Shown: positions 26,065 through 34,503, counted from the stretch's first letter. The stretch is 64,000 nt of DNA from Actinomycetota bacterium (GCA_016870355.1 VGBR01000005.1:1-64000); one strand, 5' to 3'. Numbers and translations: made by a program. Notes: generated by a model not told the origin, from the sequence alone.

Positions 26065-26104
26065 GGCGGGGGAGGCAGGCCTCCCCCGCCAGCCCCCTCC
26101 GGCG
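26065..26104 (+). terminator. terminator-like hairpin cassette, copy 1
   Basis: Twelve-bp perfect arms GGCGGGGGAGGC / GCCTCCCCCGCC with a 2-nt loop start 4 nt after the stop at 26061. They are followed by the complement of the conserved flank CGCCGGAGGGGGC. The same cassette occurs at 43.67 kb and, slightly diverged, at 42.35 kb, always downstream of a gene in the same transcript orientation. There is no T-tract, so factor-dependent or pausing action is more likely than classical intrinsic termination. Confidence 0.65.
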
Positions 26105-26118
26105 GCGTGTTCCGTGAC

Positions 26119-26667
26119 ATGGAGATCAAGCGGCGGCAAGAGCCACCGCTCGGGCGCGCCAGCCCATACGTTCTCGAGGTGGCCGCCGTCATCGTGCTCA
26201 TGGGAGTGACCGGCGTCGGCAAGACCACGGTCGGTCGTCTGGTGGCCGATCACCTCGGGATCCCGTTCGTCGATGCCGACGACTTCCATGATCCCAAGCA
26301 CATCGAGCACATGCGCCGCGGTGAGCCGCTCGACGACGAAGCCCGCGCGCCTTGGCTGAAGCAACTCAACGCAGAGCTCAAGGAGCATGTCGACACGGAC
26401 GTGGCGATGGCGTGCTCCGCGTTGAAGCAGACGGATCGCACGAAGCTCACCCGCGGGATCGAGGGAGTGCAGTTCGTGGTTTTGAGCGGTGCGCCGGACC
26501 TGCTCCGTGAGCGAATCTCGGCTCGGCGCGATCACTACGCACCAGCGAGCCTGCTCCCGTCACAGCTTGAAGACCTGGAGATCCCGACCGACGCGATCAT
26601 CATCGGCGTCGACCGCGAGCCCGCCGCGGTCGCAGCAAAGGTCATCGTGGCTTTGGGCCTGGCCTAG
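26119..26667 (+). CDS. gluconokinase (GntK type)
   Basis: About 182 aa. Walker A is G-V-T-G-V-G-K-T-T. D-A-D-D-F-H, G-E-P-L-D-D-E-A-R-A-P-W-L and A-C-S-A-L-K match the E. coli GntK pattern closely. It phosphorylates gluconate to 6-phosphogluconate. The start is uncertain: ATG 26119, GTG 26107 and GTG 26179 are all in frame. Family length would favour 26179, where the protein would begin just before the P-loop strand. No gluconate permease is nearby. It converges with the nucleotidyltransferase, 10 bp apart. Confidence 0.82.
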   Translation: MEIKRRQEPPLGRASPYVLEVAAVIVLMGVTGVGKTTVGRLVADHLGIPFVDADDFHDPKHIEHMRRGEPLDDEARAPWLKQLNAELKEHVDTDVAMACSALKQTDRTKLTRGIEGVQFVVLSGAPDLLRERISARRDHYAPASLLPSQLEDLEIPTDAIIIGVDREPAAVAAKVIVALGLA

Positions 26668-26676
26668 ACAGGTACG

Positions 26677-27207
26677 TCAGCGCAGGTCACGCAGCCTTTC
26701 GATTCGAGGGTCGTCGCCACCCAAGTAGTCGACGAGCACCCCAAGTACGCGTTCGCGGTCGAGCGTCCCGGCCCGCGCCATCTCTTCGAGGTCGGCCCAG
26801 TCGCGAGTGCGATCGAAGAACGCTTTGAACACCGCGAGGTCAACGCAGCTCACGAACGGAACTTGTGACCCAGCGAACGGCTCGACGTGTACGCGGCGAC
26901 TCACCTCGTCATGGAACGGAGTGGTGCTGAGGAAGAGATCGATCGGTGTCTGGTCCCACCACAGGCGCGCCTGCCCGTCACGTGCGAGGTGCGCGAGCGC
27001 GGCCGGATCACGCCTGACTTCCGCTGGCATCGCGGCGATGACCTTGTCGAGGTGCTCGCGATCCGCGAATACGTTGAGATCGATGTCGATCGTGCCGCGA
27101 GCGCGTTCCGTGCACCACGCGAGCGCCAGCGCCCCACCGAACGCGTGCGGCACGTCGGCACCTTCCAGCGCCTTGTGGATGGCGATGATCTTCTGCGACA
27201 GCGTCAT
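26677..27207 (-). CDS. nucleotidyltransferase-fold protein, partner of HTH regulator
   Basis: A 176-aa protein. F-G-G-A-L-A-L-A-W...R-G-T-I-D-I-D-L-N-V-F near residues 23-48 matches the GG..R.T.DIDL core of MNT/AbiEii-like nucleotidyltransferases. The ATG overlaps the stop of the HTH gene in an ATGA, so the pair is translated as a unit. An HTH protein plus nucleotidyltransferase is a typical toxin-antitoxin or regulatory pairing. Toxicity is inferred and not visible in the sequence. Confidence 0.7.
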   Translation of the reverse strand: MTLSQKIIAIHKALEGADVPHAFGGALALAWCTERARGTIDIDLNVFADREHLDKVIAAMPAEVRRDPAALAHLARDGQARLWWDQTPIDLFLSTTPFHDEVSRRVHVEPFAGSQVPFVSCVDLAVFKAFFDRTRDWADLEEMARAGTLDRERVLGVLVDYLGGDDPRIERLRDLR

Positions 27208-27515
27208 GGCGCGCGCTGGAACTTCGGAGCGCGCAGCGTTGGCTCGTGTCGGGCGGGGAACTGCTCCGCGAGCTCGAGCACCTCGAGGAGCTCACGGCCT
27301 CGAGCTTCGGCGTCGTCGACAGCTGGCAGGAGATCGATCTCGAGCGTGAACCCGGCGGCACGGACGACGCGAGCAAGCGTCACCAACGACGGCTCCTTGC
27401 GTCCCGCTTCGTACGCAACAACGGTCGCGTGGGACGTTCCCGCGGCCCGGGCGAGCCGACGGAGCGACAGCCCCGAACGCTGACGGGCTGTCCGGATGAG
27501 GGCTGCGGCCTCCAT
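27204..27515 (-). CDS. XRE-family HTH transcriptional regulator
   Basis: A 103-aa protein starting at ATG 27515. The helix-turn-helix is G-L-S-L-R-R-L-A-R-A-A-G-T-S-H-A-T-V-V-A-Y-E near residues 12-33, followed by S-L-V-T-L-A-R-V-V-R-A-A-G-F. A perfect inverted repeat sits 8-27 nt upstream, suggesting autorepression. It is the first gene of a two-gene operon with the nucleotidyltransferase and would be the antitoxin if the pair is a toxin-antitoxin system. Confidence 0.85.
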   Translation of the reverse strand: MEAAALIRTARQRSGLSLRRLARAAGTSHATVVAYEAGRKEPSLVTLARVVRAAGFTLEIDLLPAVDDAEARGRELLEVLELAEQFPARHEPTLRAPKFQRAP

Positions 27516-27522
27516 GCCGAGA

Positions 27523-27542
27523 TGGTATCCGATCAGATACCA
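27523..27542 (-). promoter_or_regulatory. operator overlapping a leaderless-type promoter of the HTH gene
   Basis: TGGTATC (27523-27529) and GATACCA (27536-27542) form a perfect 7-bp inverted repeat with a 6-nt spacer. Read on the minus strand, the end of the repeat gives TACCAT, a TANNNT-type -10 box, 6-7 nt before the ATG at 27515. This is the layout of actinobacterial leaderless promoters. Binding of the HTH protein would cover its own -10 element. Confidence 0.7.
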
Positions 27543-27551
27543 CCTCGGCAC

Positions 27552-27879
27552 TCAGGGTCGATGCACGAGGCCCGTTGCGGACACGGCGACCACGGCCCCA
27601 CCATCGAACAGCTCGCCATCACCAAGCGCGTACGCCGCGATCCAGCCCGGCGTGCGCGCGGCGAGCACTCGGTCGTCGACGATCACCGGCACGCCGCTGG
27701 TGCCCGCGATGTCGCGACCCTTGTGCACCCAACGAACCTCACCGGTCATCGCGTCGAGCGGCGAGGTGCAGGTCGTCGTTCGCTGCGCCGATCTGGCGCC
27801 AACGCTCACTTCCGGTGGCGATCGACGTGGTGGCCCCGCGAGAGGGCGTCTGATAGGCATCCGATTCCTGGACCAGAGG
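27552..27879 (-). pseudogene. 3' remnant of a PQQ-repeat (beta-propeller) gene
   Basis: Translated on the minus strand, the last segment gives L-D-A-M-T-G-E-V-R-W-V-H, then G-V-P-V-I-V-D-D-R-V-L-A and a stop at 27552. This is a typical PQQ-like propeller blade. A one-base shift near 27760 separates it from T-S-I-A-T-G-S-E-R-W-R-Q-I-G-A-A-N-D-D-L, the preceding blade in another frame. No start codon or earlier blades exist before the acylase gene at 27888. It is therefore a truncated, frameshifted fragment. Confidence 0.65.
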
Positions 27880-27887
27880 GGAGCGGC

Positions 27888-30323
27888 GTGAAGCGTCGTT
27901 GGGTGTTGATCGGGATGACCGTGCTCACGTTCGCGATCTCGTTCCCTTCTCCGGCAAGAGGCGGGTCGCCCGAGGAAGAGGGCACGGACTACGCCGGCAC
28001 GGCACTGAACATCCTCCCGTCCGGCCAATACGGCGCTGTTCCGCCGCCCGAAGGCGCGACGGATCAGGCCCAGATGTACGACGCCCTGACAACTCAGTTC
28101 GATGACGTCACCGACGACGACCTCACCACGTACTTCAAGTCGCAGGCGCTCGGCGCGAGCGAGGACGAAGGTCCACTGGTCGAAGAGGAAGACACGCCAG
28201 ACGGCATCACGATCGTGCGGGACAAGTACAACGTGCCCCACATCACTGGCGAGACGTACGACGACGTCATCAAGGGCGCGGGCTGGGTGTCGGCCCAGGA
28301 CCGAGGTCTGCTCCTCGAGCAAGCTCGCTACAACGCGCGTGTGGCGGCGATCGACGCGCCCGGACTGCGTGCGATCGACCTGATCGCCAACTTGGCAACG
28401 TTCGAGCCGAGCGACCAAACCGAGCAGGAGATCGCAGAGCAGACCAAGGCGCTGGAGGCCGAAGGTGCCAAGGGCAAGGCCGTGCTGCGCGACATCGACA
28501 CGTTCATCAGCGGGATCAACGCGTACTACGAGCAGTCAGGTAGCGACGCGGAGCCGTGGACCCGCAACGACATCTATGCGCTCAACGCGGTGAAGGGGCA
28601 ATTCGTCGGTGACGGTGGTGGCGGCGAGGCCAGCCGCTCGATGTTCCTCGACGCCCTGATCGCCGAGCTCGGCGAGATTGACGGCACCGCCGTGTTCGAG
28701 GACCTGCGCGAGTCGTACGACCCCGAGAGCGCAGCGAGCGTGCCCGGAAGCGTCGAGTTCCAGCCGGCGCCACGGAGCACGAAGGGCAACATGATCCTCG
28801 ACGACGGCAGCTTCACGGCCGTCGATGCCGTGGATCGCCAAGAGGCCAGCAACGCGTTGCTCGTGTCGGCCGATCGTTCAGCCAACGGCCATCCGCTGAT
28901 GGTCGCGGGGCCGCAGATCGGCTACTTCTACCCGGGCTTCCTGCTCGAGATGGACCTCAACGGGCCGGGCATCCACGCGCGCGGCGCTTCGACCGTGCCC
29001 CTGCCTGGCTACATCCTCATCGGTCGCAGTGAGGACTACGCGTGGTCGTTGACATCCGCAGGGCTCGACATCATCGACACGTACGTCGAGACCCTGTGCG
29101 AAGGAAGCGACACGAAGTACGAGTACAAGGGCAAGTGCGAGGACATGGAGGAGTTCGACGCCGGCATCCTCGATGGGGAGCCCGTCACCTTCTTCCGCAC
29201 GGTGCACGGTCCGGTGATCGGTTACGCGACCGTCGACGGGGAGCGGGTCGCGGTCACTCGCAAGCGCGCGAGCTACGGCCGCGATGTGGTCGACCAGCTC
29301 CTCTTCCGCGACCTGACCCTTGGTGAAGTGGATAACGCTCGCGACTTCTTCCGGTCGGTCAACCAAACCCCGCAGACGTTCAACTCGTTCTACATCGACG
29401 ACCAGGACATCGCGGTGTTCACGAGCGGCGCGGTGCCGATCCGTCCGCGCGATGTCGACCCCGGGCTGCCCATCGACGGGCGCGGCAACTACGAATGGGG
29501 CGACACCATTGGGTTCGCGCAGCACCCACGCGGCATCAACCCACCGAACGGCGAGATCATCAACTGGAACAACCGGCCGATCGGCGGATACCGCGCCGCG
29601 GACGAGAACTGGGCGCTTGGGTCGATCCAACGGGTGGAGCTGCTCACGGACAACCTCAGTGACGGCGACGACCTGACACTGGGTGATCTCGTTGCAGCCA
29701 TGAACGCTGGTGCCACCCAGGATGTACGCGTCATGCAGCTGGAACCGGTGCTCGCCGAGGTCCTGCGCGGCGGCCCCGCGCCGAGCGAGCGCGAGGAGCA
29801 GATGCTCCAGCTGCTTGACGACTGGCGTGAGGCCGGTGGCAGCCGGCTCGATCGCGACCAGGACGGGCTCATCGACGATCCGGGCGCAGCGATCATGGAT
29901 GCTGCGTGGCCGAAGCTGGCCGACGCCTGGGCCGATCCCGTCCTCGGTGATCTGAAGGAGAACCTCGCCGAGGTGATCAGCCGCTTCGACCAGCCGCCTG
30001 GCGGTCAGTACGAAGGCTGGCACGGCTACATGGACAAGGACCTGCGCACGTTGCTCGACGAGGACGTGGAGGGCCCGTTCACGATGCAGTACTGCGGCGC
30101 GGGTGACCTCGACGCGTGTCGCGAGTCACTGTGGGAGGCGCTGCGAGCTGCCGGTGACGAGCTCGCGGCAGCTCAAGGTGACGACCCGAGCGCGTGGCGC
30201 GCCGACGCGACTGCCGAGCGCATCGAGTTCGTCCCGGGTCTGCTGCCGTTCACGATGCAGTACTCGAACCGCCCGAGTGGCATCCAGCAGGTGATCACCT
30301 TCACTGACCATCGGCCGCGCTAA
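27888..30323 (+). CDS. penicillin acylase family (Ntn) amidohydrolase, secreted
   Basis: An 811-aa precursor. GTG 27888 follows GAGGGGAG. The N-terminal signal peptide (W-V-L-I-G-M-T-V-L-T-F-A) is followed by the alpha-chain block I-V-R-D-K-Y-N-V-P-H-I-T-G. The autocatalytic cleavage site and N-terminal nucleophile are expected at E-A-S-N-A-L-L-V-S near residue 320 (new N-terminal Ser), with the oxyanion region G-P-Q-I-G-Y. Substrates may be acyl-homoserine lactones, N-acyl amino acids or beta-lactams. The wide frame upstream of the GTG is non-coding on this strand. Confidence 0.88.
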   Translation: MKRRWVLIGMTVLTFAISFPSPARGGSPEEEGTDYAGTALNILPSGQYGAVPPPEGATDQAQMYDALTTQFDDVTDDDLTTYFKSQALGASEDEGPLVEEEDTPDGITIVRDKYNVPHITGETYDDVIKGAGWVSAQDRGLLLEQARYNARVAAIDAPGLRAIDLIANLATFEPSDQTEQEIAEQTKALEAEGAKGKAVLRDIDTFISGINAYYEQSGSDAEPWTRNDIYALNAVKGQFVGDGGGGEASRSMFLDALIAELGEIDGTAVFEDLRESYDPESAASVPGSVEFQPAPRSTKGNMILDDGSFTAVDAVDRQEASNALLVSADRSANGHPLMVAGPQIGYFYPGFLLEMDLNGPGIHARGASTVPLPGYILIGRSEDYAWSLTSAGLDIIDTYVETLCEGSDTKYEYKGKCEDMEEFDAGILDGEPVTFFRTVHGPVIGYATVDGERVAVTRKRASYGRDVVDQLLFRDLTLGEVDNARDFFRSVNQTPQTFNSFYIDDQDIAVFTSGAVPIRPRDVDPGLPIDGRGNYEWGDTIGFAQHPRGINPPNGEIINWNNRPIGGYRAADENWALGSIQRVELLTDNLSDGDDLTLGDLVAAMNAGATQDVRVMQLEPVLAEVLRGGPAPSEREEQMLQLLDDWREAGGSRLDRDQDGLIDDPGAAIMDAAWPKLADAWADPVLGDLKENLAEVISRFDQPPGGQYEGWHGYMDKDLRTLLDEDVEGPFTMQYCGAGDLDACRESLWEALRAAGDELAAAQGDDPSAWRADATAERIEFVPGLLPFTMQYSNRPSGIQQVITFTDHRPR

Positions 30324-30369
30324 TCGCGCGGTCGGGGGTCGGTCAAGGAGCGGCGCGCGTGGTAACCGG

Positions 30370-31989
30370 TTAGTCGTAGACGGCCTCGATGCCGGCTCGG
30401 CCGGCTTCGAGCACGACGAGACACGCGACCTGGTGGTCCGCTTCACCGATCACGACCTGCCACAGCGCGCGCCGACGACGCGTGACATGCAGCGACGAGC
30501 GACCATCATCTTGTTCCCACCAACGAAGATCGTGCGCCCACGGCCCGGCCCATGCAGTGACCGCGCCACCACCGCCGGGCAGCGCGTCGCAACGAACCTC
30601 CGCGGGCGCGGCTGACGCCTCTCCGCGTCCCGACACAGTGACCGGTTGGCCGTCCGCATCGAGCAGCGCGATCGGGAGCGGCGGCGAGTGCACCCGCGCC
30701 GGGGATGGCCCTGGCACCGCGCCCGGCCACGCCGGAACCTCGGCTCCGGCCGTCAGCCCGCGATCGCGCGGTTCACCCCATGGCACCCAATTCACGCGCT
30801 CGGATGGCGCACGACCACCCGCGATCACTGCGGTCACCACCGACTCATGCCCGAGCATCCCCTGGAGGCGCGCGAGCGCGCGATCAGCCCGGTCGTGGGC
30901 GGCCGCGTCACCACCCCAGAACCCGAGCTGGCGCGCCGTCGCCGGCACCACCCGATCGGGCGCCAACCGGATGAGCGTGAGCCCACCGGAAAGACCGCCG
31001 TGCTCGGTCAGCCAACCGTCGAGCTGCCACCGCACGCGCGCGACGAGCGCGGCGGGGGTGAGCGCGCCCTCATGGCGCCAGCATCGGAGCAGGTGCTCGT
31101 TGTGCTCCGTCTCGGCCTCTACGACTACCTGTGTGCATGCAAGTCCGAGCACCTCGAGCCGTTCCAGCAGACGGTCGGCGAGGCCCTTCGCCGCGAAGGC
31201 GGCCTCGTCGACACGCGTCGCCGGCGGATCGAGCTCGCAGGTCTCCACAAGACCCGGCGGAGGTGGTACCGGTGGCGCGGCATCCTCGTCGAGCCCGAGC
31301 GCCAAGCGGTGCGCGAGCGCACCTTCGGTGCCGAAGCGAGCGAGCACTGCTGCGGGAGGAAGCGCAGCGACGTCACCCAACGTCGGGATGCCGAGCCGCA
31401 CGAGGAGGGATGCCAGGTCTTCTCCACGCTCGACCACGTCACGGAAGACGTGCACGGGCCAGGGTGCGAGGAACGCGGGTGACACGTCGGGATCGATGAC
31501 GCGCGCACTGTCAGGACCGGCGATCCGACTTGCCAGGCGGGCCGCAAAGCGACCGTCGGCCACACCGGCACGAGCGCCGATCACACCGGCGGCGCGGACG
31601 GCGTCGAGCACTCGTGTCGCGAGCGCGTCGTCACCACCGAAGTAGCGGGACGGCCCGCGGGTGGGGAACGTGAGCACTCCCGGTCGCTCGAGGACAACCC
31701 CCGGGGTGATCGGCTCCGTTGCACGGGCCACCGTCTCGAAGGTGCGGACCTCGGCGGCGAGATCAGCATCGACCACGACCAACCCGGCGCAGCGCGACTC
31801 TGCCTCCCGGCGCCGCAAGCCCACCGTCACTCCCTCAGCGCGCGCCTCCACGGACGCGGCGCGCACGACAAGCCCGCGTGCGCCGCGCTCGACCACCGCC
31901 AGCGGCGCACCGACGAGCGAGGGATCGGTACGGCACGCGGTCACGACTGCCCACGCTGGGCACCACAGCGCGAACGTGCGCGTGACCAC
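30370..31989 (-). CDS. imuB: ImuB, inactive Y-family polymerase scaffold of the SOS mutasome
   Basis: A 539-aa Y-family-like protein. The N-terminal palm begins F-A-L-W-C-P-A-W-A-V, where catalytic polymerases have D-X-D. The missing acidic residue is the hallmark of ImuB. G-P-S-R-Y-F-G-G-D-D and R-A-A-G-V-I-G-A-R-A-G-V-A-D cover the palm/fingers, and R-L-G-I-P-T-L-G-D-V-A-A-L-P the helix-hairpin-helix. A long C-terminal extension probably carries partner-binding regions. It shares one nucleotide with the upstream stop (TAGTG). It should bridge DnaE2, ImuA' and the beta clamp. Confidence 0.87.
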   Translation of the reverse strand: MVTRTFALWCPAWAVVTACRTDPSLVGAPLAVVERGARGLVVRAASVEARAEGVTVGLRRREAESRCAGLVVVDADLAAEVRTFETVARATEPITPGVVLERPGVLTFPTRGPSRYFGGDDALATRVLDAVRAAGVIGARAGVADGRFAARLASRIAGPDSARVIDPDVSPAFLAPWPVHVFRDVVERGEDLASLLVRLGIPTLGDVAALPPAAVLARFGTEGALAHRLALGLDEDAAPPVPPPPGLVETCELDPPATRVDEAAFAAKGLADRLLERLEVLGLACTQVVVEAETEHNEHLLRCWRHEGALTPAALVARVRWQLDGWLTEHGGLSGGLTLIRLAPDRVVPATARQLGFWGGDAAAHDRADRALARLQGMLGHESVVTAVIAGGRAPSERVNWVPWGEPRDRGLTAGAEVPAWPGAVPGPSPARVHSPPLPIALLDADGQPVTVSGRGEASAAPAEVRCDALPGGGGAVTAWAGPWAHDLRWWEQDDGRSSLHVTRRRRALWQVVIGEADHQVACLVVLEAGRAGIEAVYD

Positions 31990-32648
31990 TACCCCGCCAG
32001 GGCGACGACCCGCGTCTGTGCCGCTTTACCCTGGCCTTCGACGCGCACCGATCGAGCGCAATTAGTGAGCAGTCCTGCACCCGGCGCGAGACCATGCCAC
32101 GCGCCACCCGTCGCGTGCAGCCGTAGCACTGCGTCAACTGGCCAGCGCGCGCCGGTTTCGAGGGCGACGAGGATGCTGCCGCGCTCACGGGCACGCGCCA
32201 CAAGACGCCGCGCGTCACCAACCCGCACATGGCGGGGAACCTCTGCCATGACGAGCGTCGCTCCTTCGAGCAACGCTGCCACCACGGTCGTCCAACGGTC
32301 GGTCGACACGCGCCGCACTACTGCGAACCGTTCCAGCGCGACGCCAGCCGCGGCCGCAGCTTCCCCGCCGAGCGTGCCGTCGAGATCGACGGCGGCTGCC
32401 CACTCTCCGGTAGCGGTGACCGCAGCCGCGAGCTCGAACGCGAGCGACGTCGCGCCGGCCCCGACCATGCCGGCGACCGTCAGCGTGACCCCGCGCTGGA
32501 GCGCCGCACCGGGCACCACGTTCCCCAGCTCACCCGACACCACGATCGCCCGATCCCGCGCCAGTGTGACCGGCGCCGCCTGACGCCCTACCGCCTCCAA
32601 CCGCGCCCGAGCGTCCTCATCTCTCCGAGGAACCGGGGCCAGACCCAT
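31989..32648 (-). CDS. ImuA'-type RecA-fold accessory protein
   Basis: A 219-aa protein upstream of and coupled to imuB. The RecA-like core has a degenerate P-loop, G-M-V-G-A-G-A-T-S, in which the nucleotide-binding Lys is replaced by Ala. The Walker B-like strand is A-T-L-V-M-A-E-V-P. The ATG at 32648 lies directly behind a LexA box. Position, size and partner match the actinobacterial ImuA' component of the DnaE2 mutasome. ATP hydrolysis is unlikely given the lost Lys. Confidence 0.75.
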   Translation of the reverse strand: MGLAPVPRRDEDARARLEAVGRQAAPVTLARDRAIVVSGELGNVVPGAALQRGVTLTVAGMVGAGATSLAFELAAAVTATGEWAAAVDLDGTLGGEAAAAAGVALERFAVVRRVSTDRWTTVVAALLEGATLVMAEVPRHVRVGDARRLVARARERGSILVALETGARWPVDAVLRLHATGGAWHGLAPGAGLLTNCARSVRVEGQGKAAQTRVVALAG

Positions 32649-32659
32649 CCCACCGTTCT

Positions 32660-32677
32660 ACCGAACATACGTTCGGT
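32660..32677 (-). promoter_or_regulatory. LexA (SOS) box of imuA'-imuB
   Basis: ACCGAAC-ATAC-GTTCGGT is a perfect 18-bp palindrome containing the GAAC-N4-GTTC LexA core, 12 nt upstream of the imuA' ATG. TATGTT inside it on the minus strand could serve as the -10. Together with the box at dnaE2 it places both parts of the mutasome under one regulator. Confidence 0.9.
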
Positions 32678-32745
32678 ACGCAAGACCACTGTTCTGGAGG
32701 CTGTCACCCGTCAATCCGACGGGGCACGGTCTCCAAAATGGAGAG

Positions 32746-33111
32746 TCAGGCGGTGGGTTCTGGTCTGGGGAGGGGCTCGACGCCCATGGCGCGGAGGTTC
32801 TCGTCGGACCAGCCGGCGTCGTCGCCGTAGAACCCGAAGAGGCGTTGGATCGTCTCGACGACCTTCGGTTCGAGCGCGTCCCACTTCTCCGCGGGCGCCT
32901 CGACCGTCACATCACTCGAATAGATGGTCACGCGCGTCGCGCCCAGGCCGAGGAGTCGGTTCGCGAGCACGTCGGGTGGACGGCTGCCCTTGGCGTCGGC
33001 CATCGAGGCATACCGCTCGATGGCCATGCTCGTCAGCGACCGGTTGCAGTCGAAGATGCGGACGCTCGGTGACGAGCCCTGCCGCGCGTTGACCGTGATC
33101 TCCTGGCCCAC
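32746..33111 (-). CDS. small protein with NifU N-terminal (Nfu_N)-like fold, uncertain
   Basis: A 121-aa protein starting at GTG 33111 with a GGAG upstream. The middle (L-A-N-R-L-L-G-L-G-A-T-R-V-T-I-Y-S-S-D-V-T-V-E and E-K-W-D-A-L-E-P-K-V-V-E-T-I) resembles the Nfu N-terminal scaffold domain, where a strand-turn-strand is followed by W-x-x-L-x-P. There is no CXXC cluster-binding domain. It could be a stand-alone domain or an unrelated alpha/beta protein. Function unknown. Confidence 0.55.
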   Translation of the reverse strand: MGQEITVNARQGSSPSVRIFDCNRSLTSMAIERYASMADAKGSRPPDVLANRLLGLGATRVTIYSSDVTVEAPAEKWDALEPKVVETIQRLFGFYGDDAGWSDENLRAMGVEPLPRPEPTA

Positions 33112-33149
33112 TTCTCCGCTCCTGGCGTCGCGCCGGGCCGCTCGGGCCC

Positions 33150-33195
33150 CGGCTCACTGCGCCGCAGGATACCTGCGGCGCGGTCGTTCGCCTCA
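33150..33195. repeat. dispersed palindrome copy 5
   Basis: GGCTCACTG precedes arms CGCCGCAGG (33160-33168) and CCTGCGGCG (33172-33180) with loop ATA, followed by CGGTCGTTCGCC. This is the simplest uninvaded form and defines the family: TCACTG, paired arms ending in CAGG/CCTG, ATA or GTA loop, GTCGTTCG. It lies between two same-strand genes. Confidence 0.8.
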
Positions 33196-33212
33196 GTCCT
33201 CTTCCTTCTCTC

Positions 33213-33779
33213 TTATCCCCGCCGGCCCAGCGCGGCGAGAAGCCGGGTCTGGAGGTCGGCTCCGTCGGGCACATCAACGTCCGAACCGAACGCGCCAGTG
33301 CCGTCGAGCTCGGCTGCTTGCGGCTCGACCACCTCCCAGCACGCCTCGACGAGTGCCTCGGGCAGGTTCGTGTCCTGACCGGTCGACTCGGCCACGTCCC
33401 ATCCGTGGATGAGCACGTCGATGAAGCGGTGGCCGCAGTAGACCTCGCCGGGAACCGGTCCGTAGGACACGGCGGCGGGCTTCTCCATCGCACCGTCGGC
33501 CTTGAACGCCGCCGCTGCGACCGTGGCCGACGCGTTGTACGCCGCCACCGGGTCGTCGCCGAGCACGTCGCCATCGAGGCGGTCACCCACCTCTTCGATG
33601 GTCTTGCCGGCCATCAGCTCGTCAGCCCAGAAGTTCCCCGACACGACGTGGTTCACGAGCTCGCGCACCGTCCAGCCGTCGCACACTGAGTCACGGCCCC
33701 ACTGGTCGGCCGCGACCGCCGCGAGCTTCGGGCGGGTGAAGTCGAGCGCGCTGGCATGTACCTCAGGGAGGTTGGGCAT
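33213..33779 (-). CDS. TIGR03086-like DinB-fold metal-binding protein (mycothiol-enzyme superfamily)
   Basis: A 188-aa four-helix-bundle protein. C-D-G-W-T-V-R-E-L-V-N-H-V-V-S-G-N near residue 33 carries the first metal His. H-R-F-I-D-V-L-I-H-G-W-D-V-A near 116 carries the other two (H-x7-H-x-W-D). This pattern is typical of actinobacterial TIGR03086/TIGR03083 proteins related to mycothiol-dependent maleylpyruvate isomerase. Mca at 10.3 kb supports mycothiol in this organism. Substrate unknown. Confidence 0.85.
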   Translation of the reverse strand: MPNLPEVHASALDFTRPKLAAVAADQWGRDSVCDGWTVRELVNHVVSGNFWADELMAGKTIEEVGDRLDGDVLGDDPVAAYNASATVAAAAFKADGAMEKPAAVSYGPVPGEVYCGHRFIDVLIHGWDVAESTGQDTNLPEALVEACWEVVEPQAAELDGTGAFGSDVDVPDGADLQTRLLAALGRRG

Positions 33780-33788
33780 CGAACGAAA

Positions 33789-34448
33789 CTAGGCGAACAA
33801 CCGGCCCGCGGGCGGAGGGACGCCGGGCCAGCACAGCCCCTCCATGAAGATCCACGAGCGGCGGTGGATGGCGCTCGGGCCGTAGCCGCGCAGCGCCGCC
33901 TTGTGGACGGGCGACGGGTAGCCGACGTTCGACTCGAAGTCGTAAGGCGGGTAGTGCTCGGCCTCCTCGTGCATCATCGCGTCGCGGGTGACCTTGGCCA
34001 CACACGACGCGGCGGCAACGGCCAGCACCGACGCATCGCCCTTGATCACAAGGGTGCAACGACTCCCGAGCTTGAGGTAGTCGTGGTTGCCATCGAGGAT
34101 GACGCGGTCGGGCTCGTACCCCTGGTCGGCGAGCTCCTGGAGCGCCCGGTGGCCTGCGACCTTCTGCGCGACGGTCATCCCGAGCGCATCGCACTCCTCG
34201 TGTGATGCATGGCCGACGCCGACCGCCAGCGCCCAGTCCCGCACGTTCGCGGCCACGCGCGTGCGCTCGTCACGGAGCAGCTGCTTGGAGTCGCGCACTC
34301 CCTTGAGGTGCTCGGGTGCCGGCACGACGGCGGCCACGGTCACGGGGCCGGCCCAGGAGCCTCGGCCCACCTCGTCCATCCCCACGACCACCTTCTCGCC
34401 CGCCTGCCAGCAGCGTCGCTCGAGGCGGAGCGTGGGTGTCGCGGTCAC
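33789..34448 (-). CDS. rnhB: ribonuclease HII
   Basis: A 219-aa protein starting at GTG. The active site is G-M-D-E-V-G-R-G-S-W-A-G-P (catalytic Asp and Glu near residue 24). The third Asp is in V-I-L-D-G-N and the fourth acidic site in A-A-A-S-C-V-A-K-V-T-R-D near 130. It removes ribonucleotides and RNA:DNA hybrids. The full family length is present. It lies downstream of the HAD phosphatase on the same strand, with a long inverted repeat between them. Confidence 0.95.
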   Translation of the reverse strand: MTATPTLRLERRCWQAGEKVVVGMDEVGRGSWAGPVTVAAVVPAPEHLKGVRDSKQLLRDERTRVAANVRDWALAVGVGHASHEECDALGMTVAQKVAGHRALQELADQGYEPDRVILDGNHDYLKLGSRCTLVIKGDASVLAVAAASCVAKVTRDAMMHEEAEHYPPYDFESNVGYPSPVHKAALRGYGPSAIHRRSWIFMEGLCWPGVPPPAGRLFA

Positions 34449-34503
34449 GCGGCCGAACGTAGCCGTCCGCCCGCCGGGTCACGGGGACGGCCCCACCCCA
34501 GGT

